A DNA stretch of 64,000 nt from Lysobacter sp. S4-A87 (GCF_022637455.1 NZ_CP093341.1:3658001-3722000), one strand, 5' to 3'. Positions 14,256 through 24,867 are shown, counted from the stretch's first letter. Made by a program: numbers and translations. Notes: generated by a model from the sequence alone, not told the origin.

Positions 14256-14630
14256 TCAGGCGGTGAACACGAAGGCCGCAACCACGCGCCGGCCTTCGCC
14301 GGCCAGCACATTGAACGTGCGCGCGGCGGCGGCATTGGTCATGGTCTCCAGGCCGACGCCGCGGCCGAGGCATGCCGCCATCACGGCGGCGGTCGGGAAC
14401 ACCTGGGTCGCGCCGCTGCCGAGCAGGATCACTTCCGGATCCAGCGCCAGCACCGGTTCGAGGTCCTGTGGCGTGATGGCCTTGACCTCGCGCACCTGCC
14501 AGTCTTCGATCAGCTGGTCGGGCGAGAGGACGAAACTGGTGTGCAGGCGTCGATCATTGACCAGCGCCGAGGTGCCGTCGGCGGCACGCAGGTAGAACGC
14601 CTGGTCGGGATGTTCGAGGTTGAGCTGCAT
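14256..14630 (-). CDS. Xcc1710/Mth938-like small protein, unknown function
   Basis: 124 residues with the Mth938-like fold pattern: SALVNDRRLHTSFVLSP, a WQV strand, then DPEVILLGSGATQVFPTAAV and ETMTNAAAARTFNVLAGEGR, which is the most conserved part. Homologues are widespread in proteobacteria (Xcc1710 of Xanthomonas is the structural prototype). The biochemical role is unknown as far as I know. It lies just downstream of yhbY on the same strand, with a 27 bp gap, so the two are probably co-transcribed. Confidence 0.82.
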   Translation of the reverse strand: MQLNLEHPDQAFYLRAADGTSALVNDRRLHTSFVLSPDQLIEDWQVREVKAITPQDLEPVLALDPEVILLGSGATQVFPTAAVMAACLGRGVGLETMTNAAAARTFNVLAGEGRRVVAAFVFTA

Positions 14631-14657
14631 CGGCGAAAGACGTTCGGACGGCAGGTC

Positions 14658-14963
14658 TCAAGACCGCGGCAGCACGATCTGGCGACGGTCCTGGCTGGGC
14701 TTGTACAGGATCGCGGTATGGCCGATGCGCTGGACCAGGGCCGCTTCGGTGCGAAGGGCGATGTCGTCGATCATGGCGTCGCGGGCTTCGCGGTCCTCGG
14801 CGGCCACCTTGATCTTGATCAGCTCATGGTGTTCCAGGGCCAGGGCGACTTCGGCGATGAGCGACTCGGTCACGCCCTTGCCTCCGACCTGCAGCATGGC
14901 CTTCAGGTCATGGGCCTGGCCGCGCAGGAAACGGGTCTGGGCGGCGGTCAGGACGGTCTGCAT
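14658..14963 (-). CDS. yhbY: ribosome assembly RNA-binding protein YhbY (CRS1-YhbY domain)
   Basis: 101 residues beginning MQTVLTAAQTRFLRGQAHDL. This is the full CRS1-YhbY domain, with the RNA-binding loop VGGKGVTESLIAEVALALEHHELIK and ending TAILYKPSQDRRQIVLPRS. YhbY associates with pre-50S ribosomal particles. A longer in-frame start at 15050 is rejected because the added residues read into the divergent spacer and lack conservation. It faces rlmE, another ribosomal RNA-related gene, across a 92 bp divergent promoter region. Confidence 0.93.
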   Translation of the reverse strand: MQTVLTAAQTRFLRGQAHDLKAMLQVGGKGVTESLIAEVALALEHHELIKIKVAAEDREARDAMIDDIALRTEAALVQRIGHTAILYKPSQDRRQIVLPRS

Positions 14964-15055
14964 TGGGGCACGGGGAGCATGGGGGTGGGTTGCGCAGGGT
15001 ATCATGACCACCCCCACGGGCCCCACGGCCCAATCACGCCGGCCCCCCACGCCCG

Positions 15056-15703
15056 ATGGCGACTCGCAGCAAATCCAGCCAGCGCTGGCTCAAGGAACAC
15101 TTTTCCGACCCCTTCGTTAAGAAGGCCAAGGCGGAAGGGCTGCGTTCGCGCGCCGCTTACAAGCTCGAGGAGCTCGTCGAGCGTGACCGGTTGCTGAAGC
15201 CCGGAATGGTCGTGGTCGACCTCGGCGCCGCCCCCGGGGGCTGGTCGCAGTGGCTGCGGCAGGAGCTCGACCGCCTCGATCAGGCCCGGCCGGGCCGGGT
15301 GATCGCCCTGGACATCCTCGAGATGCCCTCGCTGGCCGGGGTCGAGTTCCTCCTGGGCGATTTCCGCGAGGAAGAGGTCCTGGCGCGGCTGGTGGCCTCG
15401 CTCGAGGGCCAGCGCGTGGACCTTGTCCTGTCGGATATGGCCCCCAATAAGAGCGGTGTGGATGCGGTCGACATGCCGCGGGCGATGTACCTGTCCGAAT
15501 TGGCGATGGATTTCGCCGACCAGCACCTGCGTACCGGCGGCAACTTCCTGATCAAGCTGTTCCAGGGGGTGGGTTTCGACGAGTACGTCAAGGAACTGCG
15601 GCGACGCTATGACAAGGTCGTCATCCGCAAGCCGGAGGCGTCGCGCAAGCGCTCGCCCGAGGTGTACGCGCTGGCACAGGGCAAGCGCGCGGTTATGAAG
15701 TAA
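15056..15703 (+). CDS. rlmE: 23S rRNA 2'-O-ribose U2552 methyltransferase
   Basis: Heat-shock methyltransferase (FtsJ/RrmJ) acting on the 50S A-site. 215 residues, typical. The SAM-binding motif [12 protein letters not shown], the catalytic Lys of [10 protein letters not shown], Asp in LSDMAPN and Lys in [11 protein letters not shown] form the expected K-D-K-E tetrad with a downstream Glu. It is followed by ftsH 81 bp downstream, the classic rlmE-ftsH pairing. The spacer contains no obvious terminator. Confidence 0.97.
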   Translation: MATRSKSSQRWLKEHFSDPFVKKAKAEGLRSRAAYKLEELVERDRLLKPGMVVVDLGAAPGGWSQWLRQELDRLDQARPGRVIALDILEMPSLAGVEFLLGDFREEEVLARLVASLEGQRVDLVLSDMAPNKSGVDAVDMPRAMYLSELAMDFADQHLRTGGNFLIKLFQGVGFDEYVKELRRRYDKVVIRKPEASRKRSPEVYALAQGKRAVMK

Positions 15704-15784
15704 TGTGCGACAACCCCGAGATGTACAGGCGCCACGGCGCCGCCCCCGCTGCAACAACGCCATGAGGGCGACAGGTAGGAATTG

Positions 15785-17680
<1,896 letters not shown>

Positions 17681-17700
17681 TCCAGTTGGATTGAGACACG

Positions 17701-17732
17701 AAAAGGCCGGGGATTCCCCGGCCTTTTCTTTT
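17701..17732 (+). terminator. intrinsic terminator of rlmE-ftsH
   Basis: A perfect stem AAAAGGCCGGGG / CCCCGGCCTTTT with a 3 nt loop, then CTTTT. It lies 20 bp after the ftsH stop. Confidence 0.9.
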
Positions 17733-17741
17733 GACCCACTC

Positions 17742-17815
17742 GTAGCCCGGGTAAGCGCAGCCCGTAGCCGGGGTAAGCGCAGCTCGTAGCCCGGGTAAGC
17801 GCAGCGCACCCGGGG
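17742..17815 (+). repeat. three tandem GTAG-headed REP-like units (last one complete)
   Basis: Units start at 17742, 17764 and 17786, each with GTAGCCCGGGTAAGCGCAGC or one mismatch. Only the third has the closing arm GCACCCGGGG, so it alone can form the full stem (GTAG head, CCCGGGT...ACCCGGG). The 22 bp spacing suggests slipped-strand or replicative tandem expansion of one element. Further copies are listed elsewhere in this window. Confidence 0.85.
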
Positions 17816-17909
17816 ATGACAGCCTGGGAACAAAGGGGGCCGGGCGACCGCTTCCTCGCAGCGATGCCAACAGCTAACCTGCCTTGGCATCAATCCAGGA
17901 CGCCCGCGC

Positions 17910-18809
17910 ATGTTCGACACCACACTCACCCTCGACTGCAACGGCCGCCCGCTGGTGCTCGATCGCCCGCGCGTGATGGGCATCGTCAACGTCACCCCGG
18001 ACTCGTTCTCCGATGGTGGCGCGCACGACACGCTCGAAGCAGCGGTCGCGCACGGCCTGAAGCTGGCGGAGGAGGGGGCCGACATCCTCGACATCGGCGG
18101 CGAATCCACGCGCCCGGGTTCCGATGAGGTCAGCCTCGAGGAAGAACTGCGCCGCACCATCCCGGTGATCGAGCGCCTGGCCCGCGAGACCACGCTGCCG
18201 ATCAGCATCGACACCTCCAAGCCGGACGTGATGCGCGCCGCCATCCAGGCCGGTGCCGGCATGATCAACGACGTCTACGCACTGCGTCGCGAAGGCGCCC
18301 TCGATGCCGCAGCGAGCCTGCGCGTGCCTGTGGTGCTGATGCACATGCAGGGCGAACCGCGTTCGATGCAACAGTCGCCGCAATACGACGACGTCGTTGC
18401 CGAAGTGCATCGCTTCCTCGCCGAGCGCATCTTCGCCGCCGAGATGGCTGGCATCTCGAAGAAGAACATCGTCGTCGACCCGGGGTTCGGATTCGGCAAG
18501 GACACGCAACACAACCTGACGTTGCTCGCGCAACTCGAACGCTTCGCCGAACTCGGCGCGCCGGTGCTCGCCGGACTCTCCCGCAAGAAGACCATCGGCG
18601 AGATCACCGGACGCGCCGATCCGCGCGATCGCATGCACGGTTCGGTGGCTGCGCACCTCATTGCCGCGCAGCGTGGCGCGAAGCTGCTGCGCGTGCACGA
18701 TGTCGCCGCGACCGTGGATGCGCTGAAAGTGTGGAACGCCCTGTCGGCGCAGAAGCTGCCAAGAGCGAAAGCCACGCCACAGATGCCGAAGTGGCCCGAC
18801 GACGAGTAA
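17910..18809 (+). CDS. folP: dihydropteroate synthase
   Basis: Joins p-aminobenzoate to 6-hydroxymethyl-dihydropterin pyrophosphate in folate synthesis; the target of sulfonamides. 299 residues, with a C-terminal extension of about 20 residues over the usual length (KLPRAKATPQMPKWPDDE). Signatures are MGIVNVTPDSFSDGG (Asn27), DIGGESTRPGS, SIDTSKPDVM, VDPGFGFGK and the Lys-containing GLSRKKTIGEITG, all intact. It comes after the ftsH terminator and the REP cluster, so it probably has its own promoter in the 95 bp before the ATG. The gene-free repeat region follows. Confidence 0.96.
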   Translation: MFDTTLTLDCNGRPLVLDRPRVMGIVNVTPDSFSDGGAHDTLEAAVAHGLKLAEEGADILDIGGESTRPGSDEVSLEEELRRTIPVIERLARETTLPISIDTSKPDVMRAAIQAGAGMINDVYALRREGALDAAASLRVPVVLMHMQGEPRSMQQSPQYDDVVAEVHRFLAERIFAAEMAGISKKNIVVDPGFGFGKDTQHNLTLLAQLERFAELGAPVLAGLSRKKTIGEITGRADPRDRMHGSVAAHLIAAQRGAKLLRVHDVAATVDALKVWNALSAQKLPRAKATPQMPKWPDDE

Positions 18810-18823
18810 ACGCGCGCCGCCCG

Positions 18824-18944
18824 CAAGTCAACGCTCTTCGCTGGTCAATTCTTCGCCAACCCTCTTGCGTGCCTTGTGCCGCAAGGCGCGCAGCATTCGC
18901 TCCACACCACTGTCCGCAGGCTTGTCCACAGGCGTTGTGGATAG
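18824..18944. repeat. repeat unit 1 of 3 (folP-miaA), with inverted DnaA-box-like pair
   Basis: About 121 bp, starting GCAAGTCAAC, then TTCGCTGGTCAATT and TTCGCCA. It ends with CACTGTCCGCAGGCTTGTCCACA and TTGTGGATAG. The nonamer TTGTCCACA (18922-18930) and the opposing TGTGGATAG (18936-18944) match the DnaA-box consensus TTATCCACA with one mismatch each. No open frame with a credible start or ribosome binding site is seen. Confidence 0.8.
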
Positions 18945-18991
18945 AAGCATGCGTGCTGCGGAGCGACTTTCGCAGATGCCGAATCGGCGCG

Positions 18992-19113
18992 GCAAGTCAA
19001 CCTTTTTCGCTGGTCAATTTTTCGCCACACCTCTTGCATTGCTTGTGCAGCAAGGCGTGCAGCGTTGTCTCCACACAACTGTCCGCAGGTTTGTCCACAG
19101 GGTTTGTGGATAG
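18992..19113. repeat. repeat unit 2 of 3 (folP-miaA), with inverted DnaA-box-like pair
   Basis: About 122 bp, same start (GCAAGTCAAC), TTCGCTGGTCAATT and TTCGCCA core, and the same end. TTGTCCACA is at 19091-19099 and TGTGGATAG at 19105-19113. By eye it is mostly identical to unit 1, with scattered substitutions. It begins 48 bp after unit 1. Confidence 0.8.
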
Positions 19114-19220
19114 AGTGCGTGACCGGGCGGGAAGGGCTTGCGCCCTGACGGATTCGCCGGGTGGTGCCCGTGCCCTGGAACCTCTCCTGCACATTCCCGC
19201 GCACATGCCCAATCCGTGTG

Positions 19221-19341
19221 CGAAGTCAACGGATTTCGCTGGCCAATTATTCGCCATCATGACGCAGGCCCCGTCGCAGCAGCCTGTCCGCCATCTGCAC
19301 ACATCACTGTCCGCAGGCTTGTCCACAGGGCTTGTGGACAG
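19221..19341. repeat. repeat unit 3 of 3 (folP-miaA), with inverted DnaA-box-like pair
   Basis: About 121 bp, starting CGAAGTCAAC, with TTCGCTGGCCAATT and ATTCGCCA. The middle is more diverged, and the end is ATCACTGTCCGCAGGCTTG and then TCCACAGGG. Box TTGTCCACA is at 19319-19327, and the opposing box TGTGGACAG (two mismatches to consensus) at 19333-19341. It begins 107 bp after unit 2. Confidence 0.75.
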
Positions 19342-19408
19342 CGCGACCGGGCTGGCGAAAATTTCGACAATCACCCGGGAACTGTTGCGGGTAAAGGCGT
19401 GGAACACG

Positions 19409-19453
19409 TTATCAACAGCCTTGCCCCAGTGCTTGCCCACAGGAGCTGTGGAG
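19409..19453. promoter_or_regulatory. additional DnaA-box-like nonamers upstream of miaA
   Basis: TTATCAACA at 19409-19417 differs from TTATCCACA by one base. TTGCCCACA at 19433-19441, followed by GCTGTGGAG, is a weaker inverted pair. Counting the repeat units, the 18.9-19.45 kb segment holds about eight box-like nonamers. The pairing resembles the ends of the repeat units and may be a decayed fourth copy. Binding is not shown by sequence alone. Confidence 0.45.
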
Positions 19454-19560
19454 GGCGGTGCCGATGCTGCGTTGCGCCACGGTTGTGGCGGTGACCGTTC
19501 CGCCGGGCCGATGCCTGTGCGAGGCTACGCCTCCGCTCCAGCCGTGCCTGCCTGCCGCCC

Positions 19561-20529
19561 ATGCCCGTTGATTCACGCCCGATCGCGATTGCCCTGATGG
19601 GTCCGACCGCTTCGGGCAAGACCGCGCTTGCGCTGGAATGGGCCGAGCGCCACGGCGGCGAGATCGTCAGCGTAGATTCCGCCCTGGTCTATCGCCGGCT
19701 CGACATCGGCGCGGCCAAGCCTGGCGCCGACGAACTGGCCCGGGTCCCTCATCACCTGGTCGATCTGCGTGAACCCTGGCAGCCGTACTCGGCGGCCGAG
19801 TTCGCCGTGGATGCGCGGCGCTCGCTGGACGATATCGTCGCCCGGGGGCGGTTGCCGATCCTCGCCGGTGGCACCGGCCTGTACTTCCATGCGCTGCTGC
19901 AGGGGCTGTCGCCGATGCCGGAGGCCGACCCGGCCACGCGCGCGCAACTGGAGGCCGAGGCCGGCGAACGCGGGTGGGCGGCAATGCACGCCGATCTGGC
20001 CGCGATCGACCCGGACGCCGCGGCCCGCATCCACGCCACCGATGCCCAGCGCATCCAGCGGGCGCTGGAGGTCTACCGGTTGTCCGGCCGCAGCATCAGC
20101 GATTGGCGGCGCGACCGCACCCAGGTGCCGCGCCTGCCGCTGCGGGTGCTCAAGCTGGTGCTGGCGCCACAGGACCGCGCGCTGCTGCATGCACGCATCG
20201 AGCGGCGCTTCGACCAGATGCTGGCCGATGGCTTCCTCGACGAGGTCAGGGGCCTGCGCGCATTGCCGGAACTGGCCGCGCAGCCACGGCCCCTGGAGTT
20301 GCCGGCCCTGCGCGCGGTCGGCTACCGCCAGGCCTGGGAGCACCTGGACGGCGCCAGTTCGGCGGCGCGGATGCGCGAGCTGGGTGTGTTCGCCACCCGC
20401 CAGCTGGCCAAGCGCCAGCTGACCTGGTTGCGCGGCGAGCTCGACGCGCAGTGGTTCGACCCGCAACTGCAGCGGCCCGCGCTGGAGCGGGCCAGGGCAA
20501 TGTTCATCGAGAGCCCGGCAGGGGTTTGA
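19561..20529 (+). CDS. miaA: tRNA dimethylallyltransferase
   Basis: Adds a dimethylallyl group to A37 of tRNAs reading UNN codons. 322 residues. P-loop GPTASGKT at residues 14-21, then [18 protein letters not shown] and [20 protein letters not shown], with the tRNA-binding [16 protein letters not shown] segment. The isoprenoid donor comes from the MEP pathway that includes ispD and ispF in this window. It heads the miaA-hfq-hflX-hflK-hflC locus. No clear SD precedes the ATG (cctgccgccc), which is unusual; an upstream in-frame ATG is absent. Confidence 0.96.
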   Translation: MPVDSRPIAIALMGPTASGKTALALEWAERHGGEIVSVDSALVYRRLDIGAAKPGADELARVPHHLVDLREPWQPYSAAEFAVDARRSLDDIVARGRLPILAGGTGLYFHALLQGLSPMPEADPATRAQLEAEAGERGWAAMHADLAAIDPDAAARIHATDAQRIQRALEVYRLSGRSISDWRRDRTQVPRLPLRVLKLVLAPQDRALLHARIERRFDQMLADGFLDEVRGLRALPELAAQPRPLELPALRAVGYRQAWEHLDGASSAARMRELGVFATRQLAKRQLTWLRGELDAQWFDPQLQRPALERARAMFIESPAGV

Positions 20530-20678
20530 CCTACCGGGAAAGGGTGCAACCGGTGCAGTGCGCCCGGGGGGTTTGCGCTACCATCAGTTCCGGTCGCCGC
20601 TGTGGGGACAGGTTCCGGCGACTGCGGCCGGCTTCGCCACGCCGCCCTTATAACTAGAACGAGTTGGGGAACAACACC

Positions 20679-20957
20679 ATGTCCAAGGGACAATCTTTGC
20701 AGGATCCTTTCCTGAATGCGCTGCGCCGCGAACGCGTGCCGGTTTCGGTTTACCTGGTCAACGGCATCAAGCTGCAGGGCACCATCGAGTCGTTCGACCA
20801 GTTCGTGGTCCTGTTGCGCAACACCGTGAGCCAGATGGTCTACAAGCACGCGATCTCCACCGTCGTGCCGGCGCGCAATGTCCGCGTCGGGCCGGGCGGC
20901 GGCTACGTGCAGTCCTCCGAGGGCGATGGCGAAGGCCACGCCGACGAGACCGAATAA
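20679..20957 (+). CDS. hfq: RNA chaperone Hfq
   Basis: Hexameric Sm-like protein that pairs small RNAs with mRNAs. 92 residues; the ATG at 20679 follows GGGGA, and a TTG further upstream would add only MGNNT. Sm1 includes Gln8, Asp9 and Phe42, and Sm2 has the signature YKHAIS (Lys56, His57), so proximal-face RNA binding is intact. The C-terminal tail is short and rich in Gly, Ser and acidic residues ([20 protein letters not shown]), shorter than in E. coli, as expected in Xanthomonadaceae. Confidence 0.98.
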   Translation: MSKGQSLQDPFLNALRRERVPVSVYLVNGIKLQGTIESFDQFVVLLRNTVSQMVYKHAISTVVPARNVRVGPGGGYVQSSEGDGEGHADETE

Positions 20958-21116
20958 GCCGGATGCGGGGCTTCCGCCCCGATCGGCCGGTCACCTCCAG
21001 TCCGGATCCCCTGCCATGTCGGCGGGGATTCGAGGCCATCGTCGGGTGGAGGCCTTGTTTGGCGGGCTTCGCAGACCCATCTTGTGATCCTGTCCCCCGC
21101 TCAGGCATGACCCCGC

Positions 21117-22433
21117 TTGTTTGAAAGATCCCGCAAAGGCGAACACGCACTATTGATCCAGCCCCATGCCGGCGGTCCGCCGGACGAAGGCCTGCTGGAG
21201 GAGTTCGCCGACCTGGCCCGCTCGGCCGGTGCCACGGTGGCGGCGGTGCTGACCGCGCGCATCGACCGTCCGAACGCGGCGATGCTGATCGGCAGCGGCA
21301 AGCTGGAAGAGGTCAAGGCCGCGGCCGAAGCCACCGGCGCCGACCTGATCCTGATCAACCATCCGCTCTCGCCCGGCCAGGAGCGCAACCTCGAACGCGA
21401 ACTCAAGCGCCGTGTGGTCGATCGTACCGGCCTGATCCTCGACATCTTTGCCCAGCGTGCGCACAGCCACGACGGCAAGTTGCAGGTCGAGCTGGCGCAG
21501 CTCAAGCACATGGCGACCCGGCTGGTTCGCGGCTGGACCCACCTGGAGCGCCAGCGCGGTGGCTCGATCGGCCTGCGCGGCCCGGGTGAAACCCAGCTGG
21601 AAACCGACCGCCGCCTGCTGCAGAAGCGCCTGGAGCAGCTGCAGAAACGCCTGGAAAAGGTCGAGGTGCAGCGCACCCAGATGCGCCGTGCGCGCATGCG
21701 CAGCGAGATGCCGCGCGTGGCCCTGGTGGGTTACACCAACGCCGGCAAGTCGACCTTGTTCAATGCCATGACCGGTGCGGAGGCCTATGCCGCCGACCAG
21801 TTGTTCGCCACGCTCGATCCGACGGTGCGTCGCATCGAGTTGTCGGGCGGGAACGTGGTGCTGGCCGATACCGTCGGCTTCGTCCGCGACCTGCCGCACG
21901 AACTGGTGGCCGCGTTCCGCTCGACGTTGTCGGAAGCGCGCGAGGCCGACTTGCTGATACACGTGGTCGACGCCGCCGACCCGCTGCGCGACGAGCGCAT
22001 CGCCCAGGTCGATGCGGTCCTCAAGGACATCGGCGCAGGCGACCTGCCGCAGCTGCTGGTGTTCAACAAGATCGACAAACTCGGCGATGGCGACGAGCCG
22101 GTGCAGCCGCGCCTGGATCGCCCGGCCGAAGGGCGCATGCGGGTGTGGCTGTCGGCGCGCGACGGTCGCGGCCTGGAGCTGCTGCGTGAAGGCCTGGCCG
22201 AAGCGCTGGAGCTGCGCCACGTCAGCGGCGAGCTGCGCCTGCCGCCACAGGCGGCGCGCCTGCGTGCACGCCTGCACGAGCTGGGCGCGGTCCGCGGTGA
22301 GGATCACGACGAACACGGCTGGGTGATCAACGTCGACCTGGCCCTGGCCGACGCCCAGCGTCTGTTCGTCCAGGCACACGGCGAGGTGCTCCGGCCCCTT
22401 TTGCCGCCCGAAGAAGGCGATGATGCCGCCTGA
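21117..22433 (+). CDS. hflX: ribosome-associated GTPase HflX
   Basis: Splits stalled or heat-damaged ribosomes. 438 residues from a TTG start, chosen because MFERSRKGEHALLIQPHAGG matches family N-termini and no ATG is available. The N-terminal HflX domain (about 1-195) has the RGPGETQLETDRR signature at its end, followed by the G domain with P-loop GYTNAGKS (Gly205-Ser212), DTVGFVRDLPHELV (G3) and NKID (G4). It lies 159 bp after hfq; the spacer may hold a separate promoter. Confidence 0.96.
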   Translation: MFERSRKGEHALLIQPHAGGPPDEGLLEEFADLARSAGATVAAVLTARIDRPNAAMLIGSGKLEEVKAAAEATGADLILINHPLSPGQERNLERELKRRVVDRTGLILDIFAQRAHSHDGKLQVELAQLKHMATRLVRGWTHLERQRGGSIGLRGPGETQLETDRRLLQKRLEQLQKRLEKVEVQRTQMRRARMRSEMPRVALVGYTNAGKSTLFNAMTGAEAYAADQLFATLDPTVRRIELSGGNVVLADTVGFVRDLPHELVAAFRSTLSEAREADLLIHVVDAADPLRDERIAQVDAVLKDIGAGDLPQLLVFNKIDKLGDGDEPVQPRLDRPAEGRMRVWLSARDGRGLELLREGLAEALELRHVSGELRLPPQAARLRARLHELGAVRGEDHDEHGWVINVDLALADAQRLFVQAHGEVLRPLLPPEEGDDAA

Positions 22434-22537
22434 GCGGGCCATCGCCTTGCTTGAGCCCCATCGCACCCCCACCTAGAATCGACCCACGCCCGCATTGCTG
22501 AACGCGGTTGCGGACGTATCCCCTTCTTGGAGCAGGC

Positions 22538-23653
22538 ATGGCCTGGAACACACCTGGCAGTGACAATTCCGGCGGTTCGAATGGTCGAACCCCGCGGCGC
22601 AGACCCAATGGCCGCGGCCTGGATGCCTTGCTCGACCCCCTGCGTGGCCTCTTCGGCGGTGGCGCGGGCGGTGGCAACAACATCCTGCGCTGGGTCGCGA
22701 TCGTCATCGGCCTGTGGCTGGTGTTCAACTGCTTCGTGCTGGTGACCGAGCAGGAGCGCGGCGTGGTGCTGCGCTTCGGCCAGTTCTCGCGCGTGCTGCA
22801 GCCGGGCCCGCACTTCAAGGCGCCGTGGCCGATCGAGCGCGTGACCAAGGTCAACGCCACCCAGAGCAACGCCTACAGCGACACCGTGCCGGTGTTCACC
22901 CGTGACGCCAACATGGTGAACGTGGAGATCAACGTGCAGTACCGCATCGGCGATCCGCAGCTGTACCTGTTCGGTTCGCGCGATGCCGATCGCGTGCTCA
23001 AGGAAGCCGCGCAGAGTGCGGTGCGCGAGCAGGTCGGCCGTTCCGATCTCGATGTCGTGCTCAACGCGCGTTCGGAGCTGACCGTGGTCGTGAGACAGCG
23101 CCTGCAGGCTTCGTTGCAGGACTACCGCACCGGCCTGGTCGTGACCGAACTGAACCTGCCCAACGCCCGTCCGCCGGACGAGGTCAAGGACGCGTTCGAC
23201 GAAGTCCAGCGCGCCGCCGCCGACAAGACCACCGCGATCAACCAGGCCCAGGCCTACGCCAAGCAGGTCGTGCCGGAAGCGCGCGGTGAAGCGTCGCGCG
23301 TGCGCACCGCTGCCGAGGGTTACAAGACGTCCTCGGTTGCACGTGCCGAAGGTGACGCCAACCGCTTCTCGCTGCTGGTCGACCAGTACAAGGCAGCGCC
23401 GGACGTCACCCGCAAGCGTCTGTGGCTGGATACGCTGCAGGACGTGCTGAGCGACAACCGAAAGATCATCGGCGGCGACTCGCGCCAGCTGATCTACGTG
23501 CCGATGCCCGACAAGCGCAGCGGTCCGGCCGCGACGGGTGCGCCGTTGCTGACGCCCGACCTGCTGCCCCCGTCCATTACCACCGAGCCCGCCGACGGCG
23601 GTCGCGGTGCACGACCGACCCGGCCGACCGGTCGCGATGAGGTGACGCGATGA
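22538..23653 (+). CDS. hflK: HflK, FtsH protease modulator (SPFH family)
   Basis: 371 residues. A cytoplasmic Gly/Arg-rich N-terminus (about 1-45) is followed by one membrane helix (IVIGLWLVFNCFVLV) and a periplasmic SPFH domain beginning near VTEQERGVVLRFGQF. A coiled coil rich in Ala, Glu and Arg follows. HflK and HflC form a large cage around FtsH. The stop overlaps the hflC start (ATGA), so the two subunits are translationally coupled. The SD before the ATG is weak (TTGGAGCAGGC). Confidence 0.96.
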   Translation: MAWNTPGSDNSGGSNGRTPRRRPNGRGLDALLDPLRGLFGGGAGGGNNILRWVAIVIGLWLVFNCFVLVTEQERGVVLRFGQFSRVLQPGPHFKAPWPIERVTKVNATQSNAYSDTVPVFTRDANMVNVEINVQYRIGDPQLYLFGSRDADRVLKEAAQSAVREQVGRSDLDVVLNARSELTVVVRQRLQASLQDYRTGLVVTELNLPNARPPDEVKDAFDEVQRAAADKTTAINQAQAYAKQVVPEARGEASRVRTAAEGYKTSSVARAEGDANRFSLLVDQYKAAPDVTRKRLWLDTLQDVLSDNRKIIGGDSRQLIYVPMPDKRSGPAATGAPLLTPDLLPPSITTEPADGGRGARPTRPTGRDEVTR

Positions 23654-24513
23654 GATTCTCCCTCTGGATCGCCGCCGTGGTGGCCGCGCTGTTCGCGCTG
23701 CTCGGTTCGATGTTCGTGGTCACCGAAGGCCGCACCGCGATCGTGCTAAACCTCGGTCGGGTGGTTCGTACCGACATCGGTCCGGGCCTGCACTTCAAGT
23801 GGCCCCTGGTCGAGACCGCGCGCGTGTTCGATCGTCGCCTGCAGGTGCTCGATGCCGAGCCCGAGCGCTACCTGACCGCCGACAAGCAGAACGTCAGCGT
23901 CGACTTCTTTGCCCTGGGCCGCATCGAGAACTCGCGTGCGTTCTATCGCGCCACCGGCGGCGACGAGGTCACCGCGGTCGAGCGCCTGGCGCCGATCATC
24001 AAGGATTCGCTGCGCAACGAGATCAATGCGCGCACGTTGCAGCAGGTTGTCTCCGGCGATCGCACGTCGGTGATCGGCAAGCAGTTGGACGCGATCAACT
24101 CGGGCGCGGCGACGCTGGGCGTGAAGATCGTCGACATCCGCATCAAGCGCATCGAGCTGCCGCAGGACAGCAACGTGGTCGGTTCGGTTTACAACCAGAT
24201 GCGCAGCCAGCGTCTGCAGGTGGCCAGCCAGCTGCGCGCCGAGGGCGTCGAGCAGGCCCAGGCGATCCGCGCCCAGGCCGATCGCGAGAAGCTGGTGATC
24301 GTGGCCGAGGCCGAGCGTGATGCGCAGAAGCTGCGCGGCGAGGGCGATGCCGAGGCGACGCGACTGTACGCGCAGGCGGCCAACAAGGATCCGTCCTTCT
24401 ATGCGTTCCAGCGCAGCCTGGAGGCGTACCGGAAGGCGTTCGCCGACGGTGAGGGCGTGATCGTGCTCGACCGCGACGATCCGTTCCTGCAGTACCTCAA
24501 GTCGGACCGCTGA
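23650..24513 (+). CDS. hflC: HflC, FtsH protease modulator (SPFH family)
   Basis: 287 residues with an N-terminal membrane helix (LWIAAVVAALFALLGSMFVV), then the SPFH domain (ITEGRTAIVLNLGRV-like start, VFDRRLQVLDAEPERYLT). The coiled-coil region ends with the family FAFQRSLEAYRKAF-type segment and DRDDPFLQYLKSD tail. It partners HflK and follows it with overlapping codons. Confidence 0.96.
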   Translation: MRFSLWIAAVVAALFALLGSMFVVTEGRTAIVLNLGRVVRTDIGPGLHFKWPLVETARVFDRRLQVLDAEPERYLTADKQNVSVDFFALGRIENSRAFYRATGGDEVTAVERLAPIIKDSLRNEINARTLQQVVSGDRTSVIGKQLDAINSGAATLGVKIVDIRIKRIELPQDSNVVGSVYNQMRSQRLQVASQLRAEGVEQAQAIRAQADREKLVIVAEAERDAQKLRGEGDAEATRLYAQAANKDPSFYAFQRSLEAYRKAFADGEGVIVLDRDDPFLQYLKSDR

Positions 24514-24530
24514 TCGGGCGCGCCTGAACC

Positions 24531-24719
24531 ATGCTGCTGGAGCTGTTGTCGGCGGTTTGCCTGGTGGCGGTGCTGGAGGGGTTGTTCCTCTTCGTCGCTC
24601 CGCGCGGCTGGAAGCGTGCCGCCGAGCAATTGCACGCGCTGCCGGACCGTCACCTTAGGGTGGTCGGGGCGGTGGTGGTGGGGCTGGGGCTGCTGTCCTT
24701 GTGGCTGGTGCGGCTGTAG
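24531..24719 (+). CDS. DUF2065 membrane protein (YjeT-like)
   Basis: 62 residues with two hydrophobic helices (LLSAVCLVAVLEGLFLFVAP and VVGAVVVGLGLLSLWLV) joined by a basic loop containing RGWKRAAEQL. In E. coli, yjeT has the same size and the same position between hflC and purA. Function is not established. It lies 17 bp after hflC and is almost certainly co-transcribed with it. Confidence 0.88.
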   Translation: MLLELLSAVCLVAVLEGLFLFVAPRGWKRAAEQLHALPDRHLRVVGAVVVGLGLLSLWLVRL

Positions 24720-24759
24720 TTCTTCCGCCGCGTTAGAGCGTCGGCTACGGACGGGCGCC

Positions 24760-24867
24760 GTCCGCCGGGCCGGGGATTGCTCCGTCCCTTGGTCGGACAT
24801 CCTGTCCGAATGCGGGGCGCGGGACATCCATGTCCCGCTGCGGATCAATCCCCGGCCCGGCGGACGA
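24760..24867. repeat. compound inverted repeat (21-bp perfect arms, two inner hairpins) between the hfl operon and purA
   Basis: The left arm (24760-24780) and right arm (24847-24867) are exact reverse complements of 21 bp, ending CGGGGATTG / CAATCCCCG. The 66 bp between them contains two further hairpins, GTCGGACA-TCCTGTCCGA (24793-24810) and CGGGACAT-CCATGTCCCG (24821-24838), so the whole can fold as a three-way junction. A fragment of the same arm (CCCCGGCCCGGCGGAC) recurs at 47249-47264. It looks like a dispersed structured repeat, or it could be a structured RNA leader; the rest of the 420 bp gap holds no gene. Confidence 0.75.

Noticed and set aside
17742-17815. CRISPR-like short tandem repeat
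   Set aside because: There are only three units of 22 bp, no true spacers and no cas genes; the units match the dispersed REP palindrome.
18824-19460. Chromosomal replication origin
   Set aside because: DnaA-box-like sites are present, but dnaA, dnaN, rpmH and an AT-rich unwinding region are absent, and the neighbours are folP and miaA.
18731-19619. Small open frames across the folP-miaA repeats
   Set aside because: They lack a ribosome binding site, overlap on both strands and are created by the repeated GC-rich units; none shows a recognisable protein pattern.
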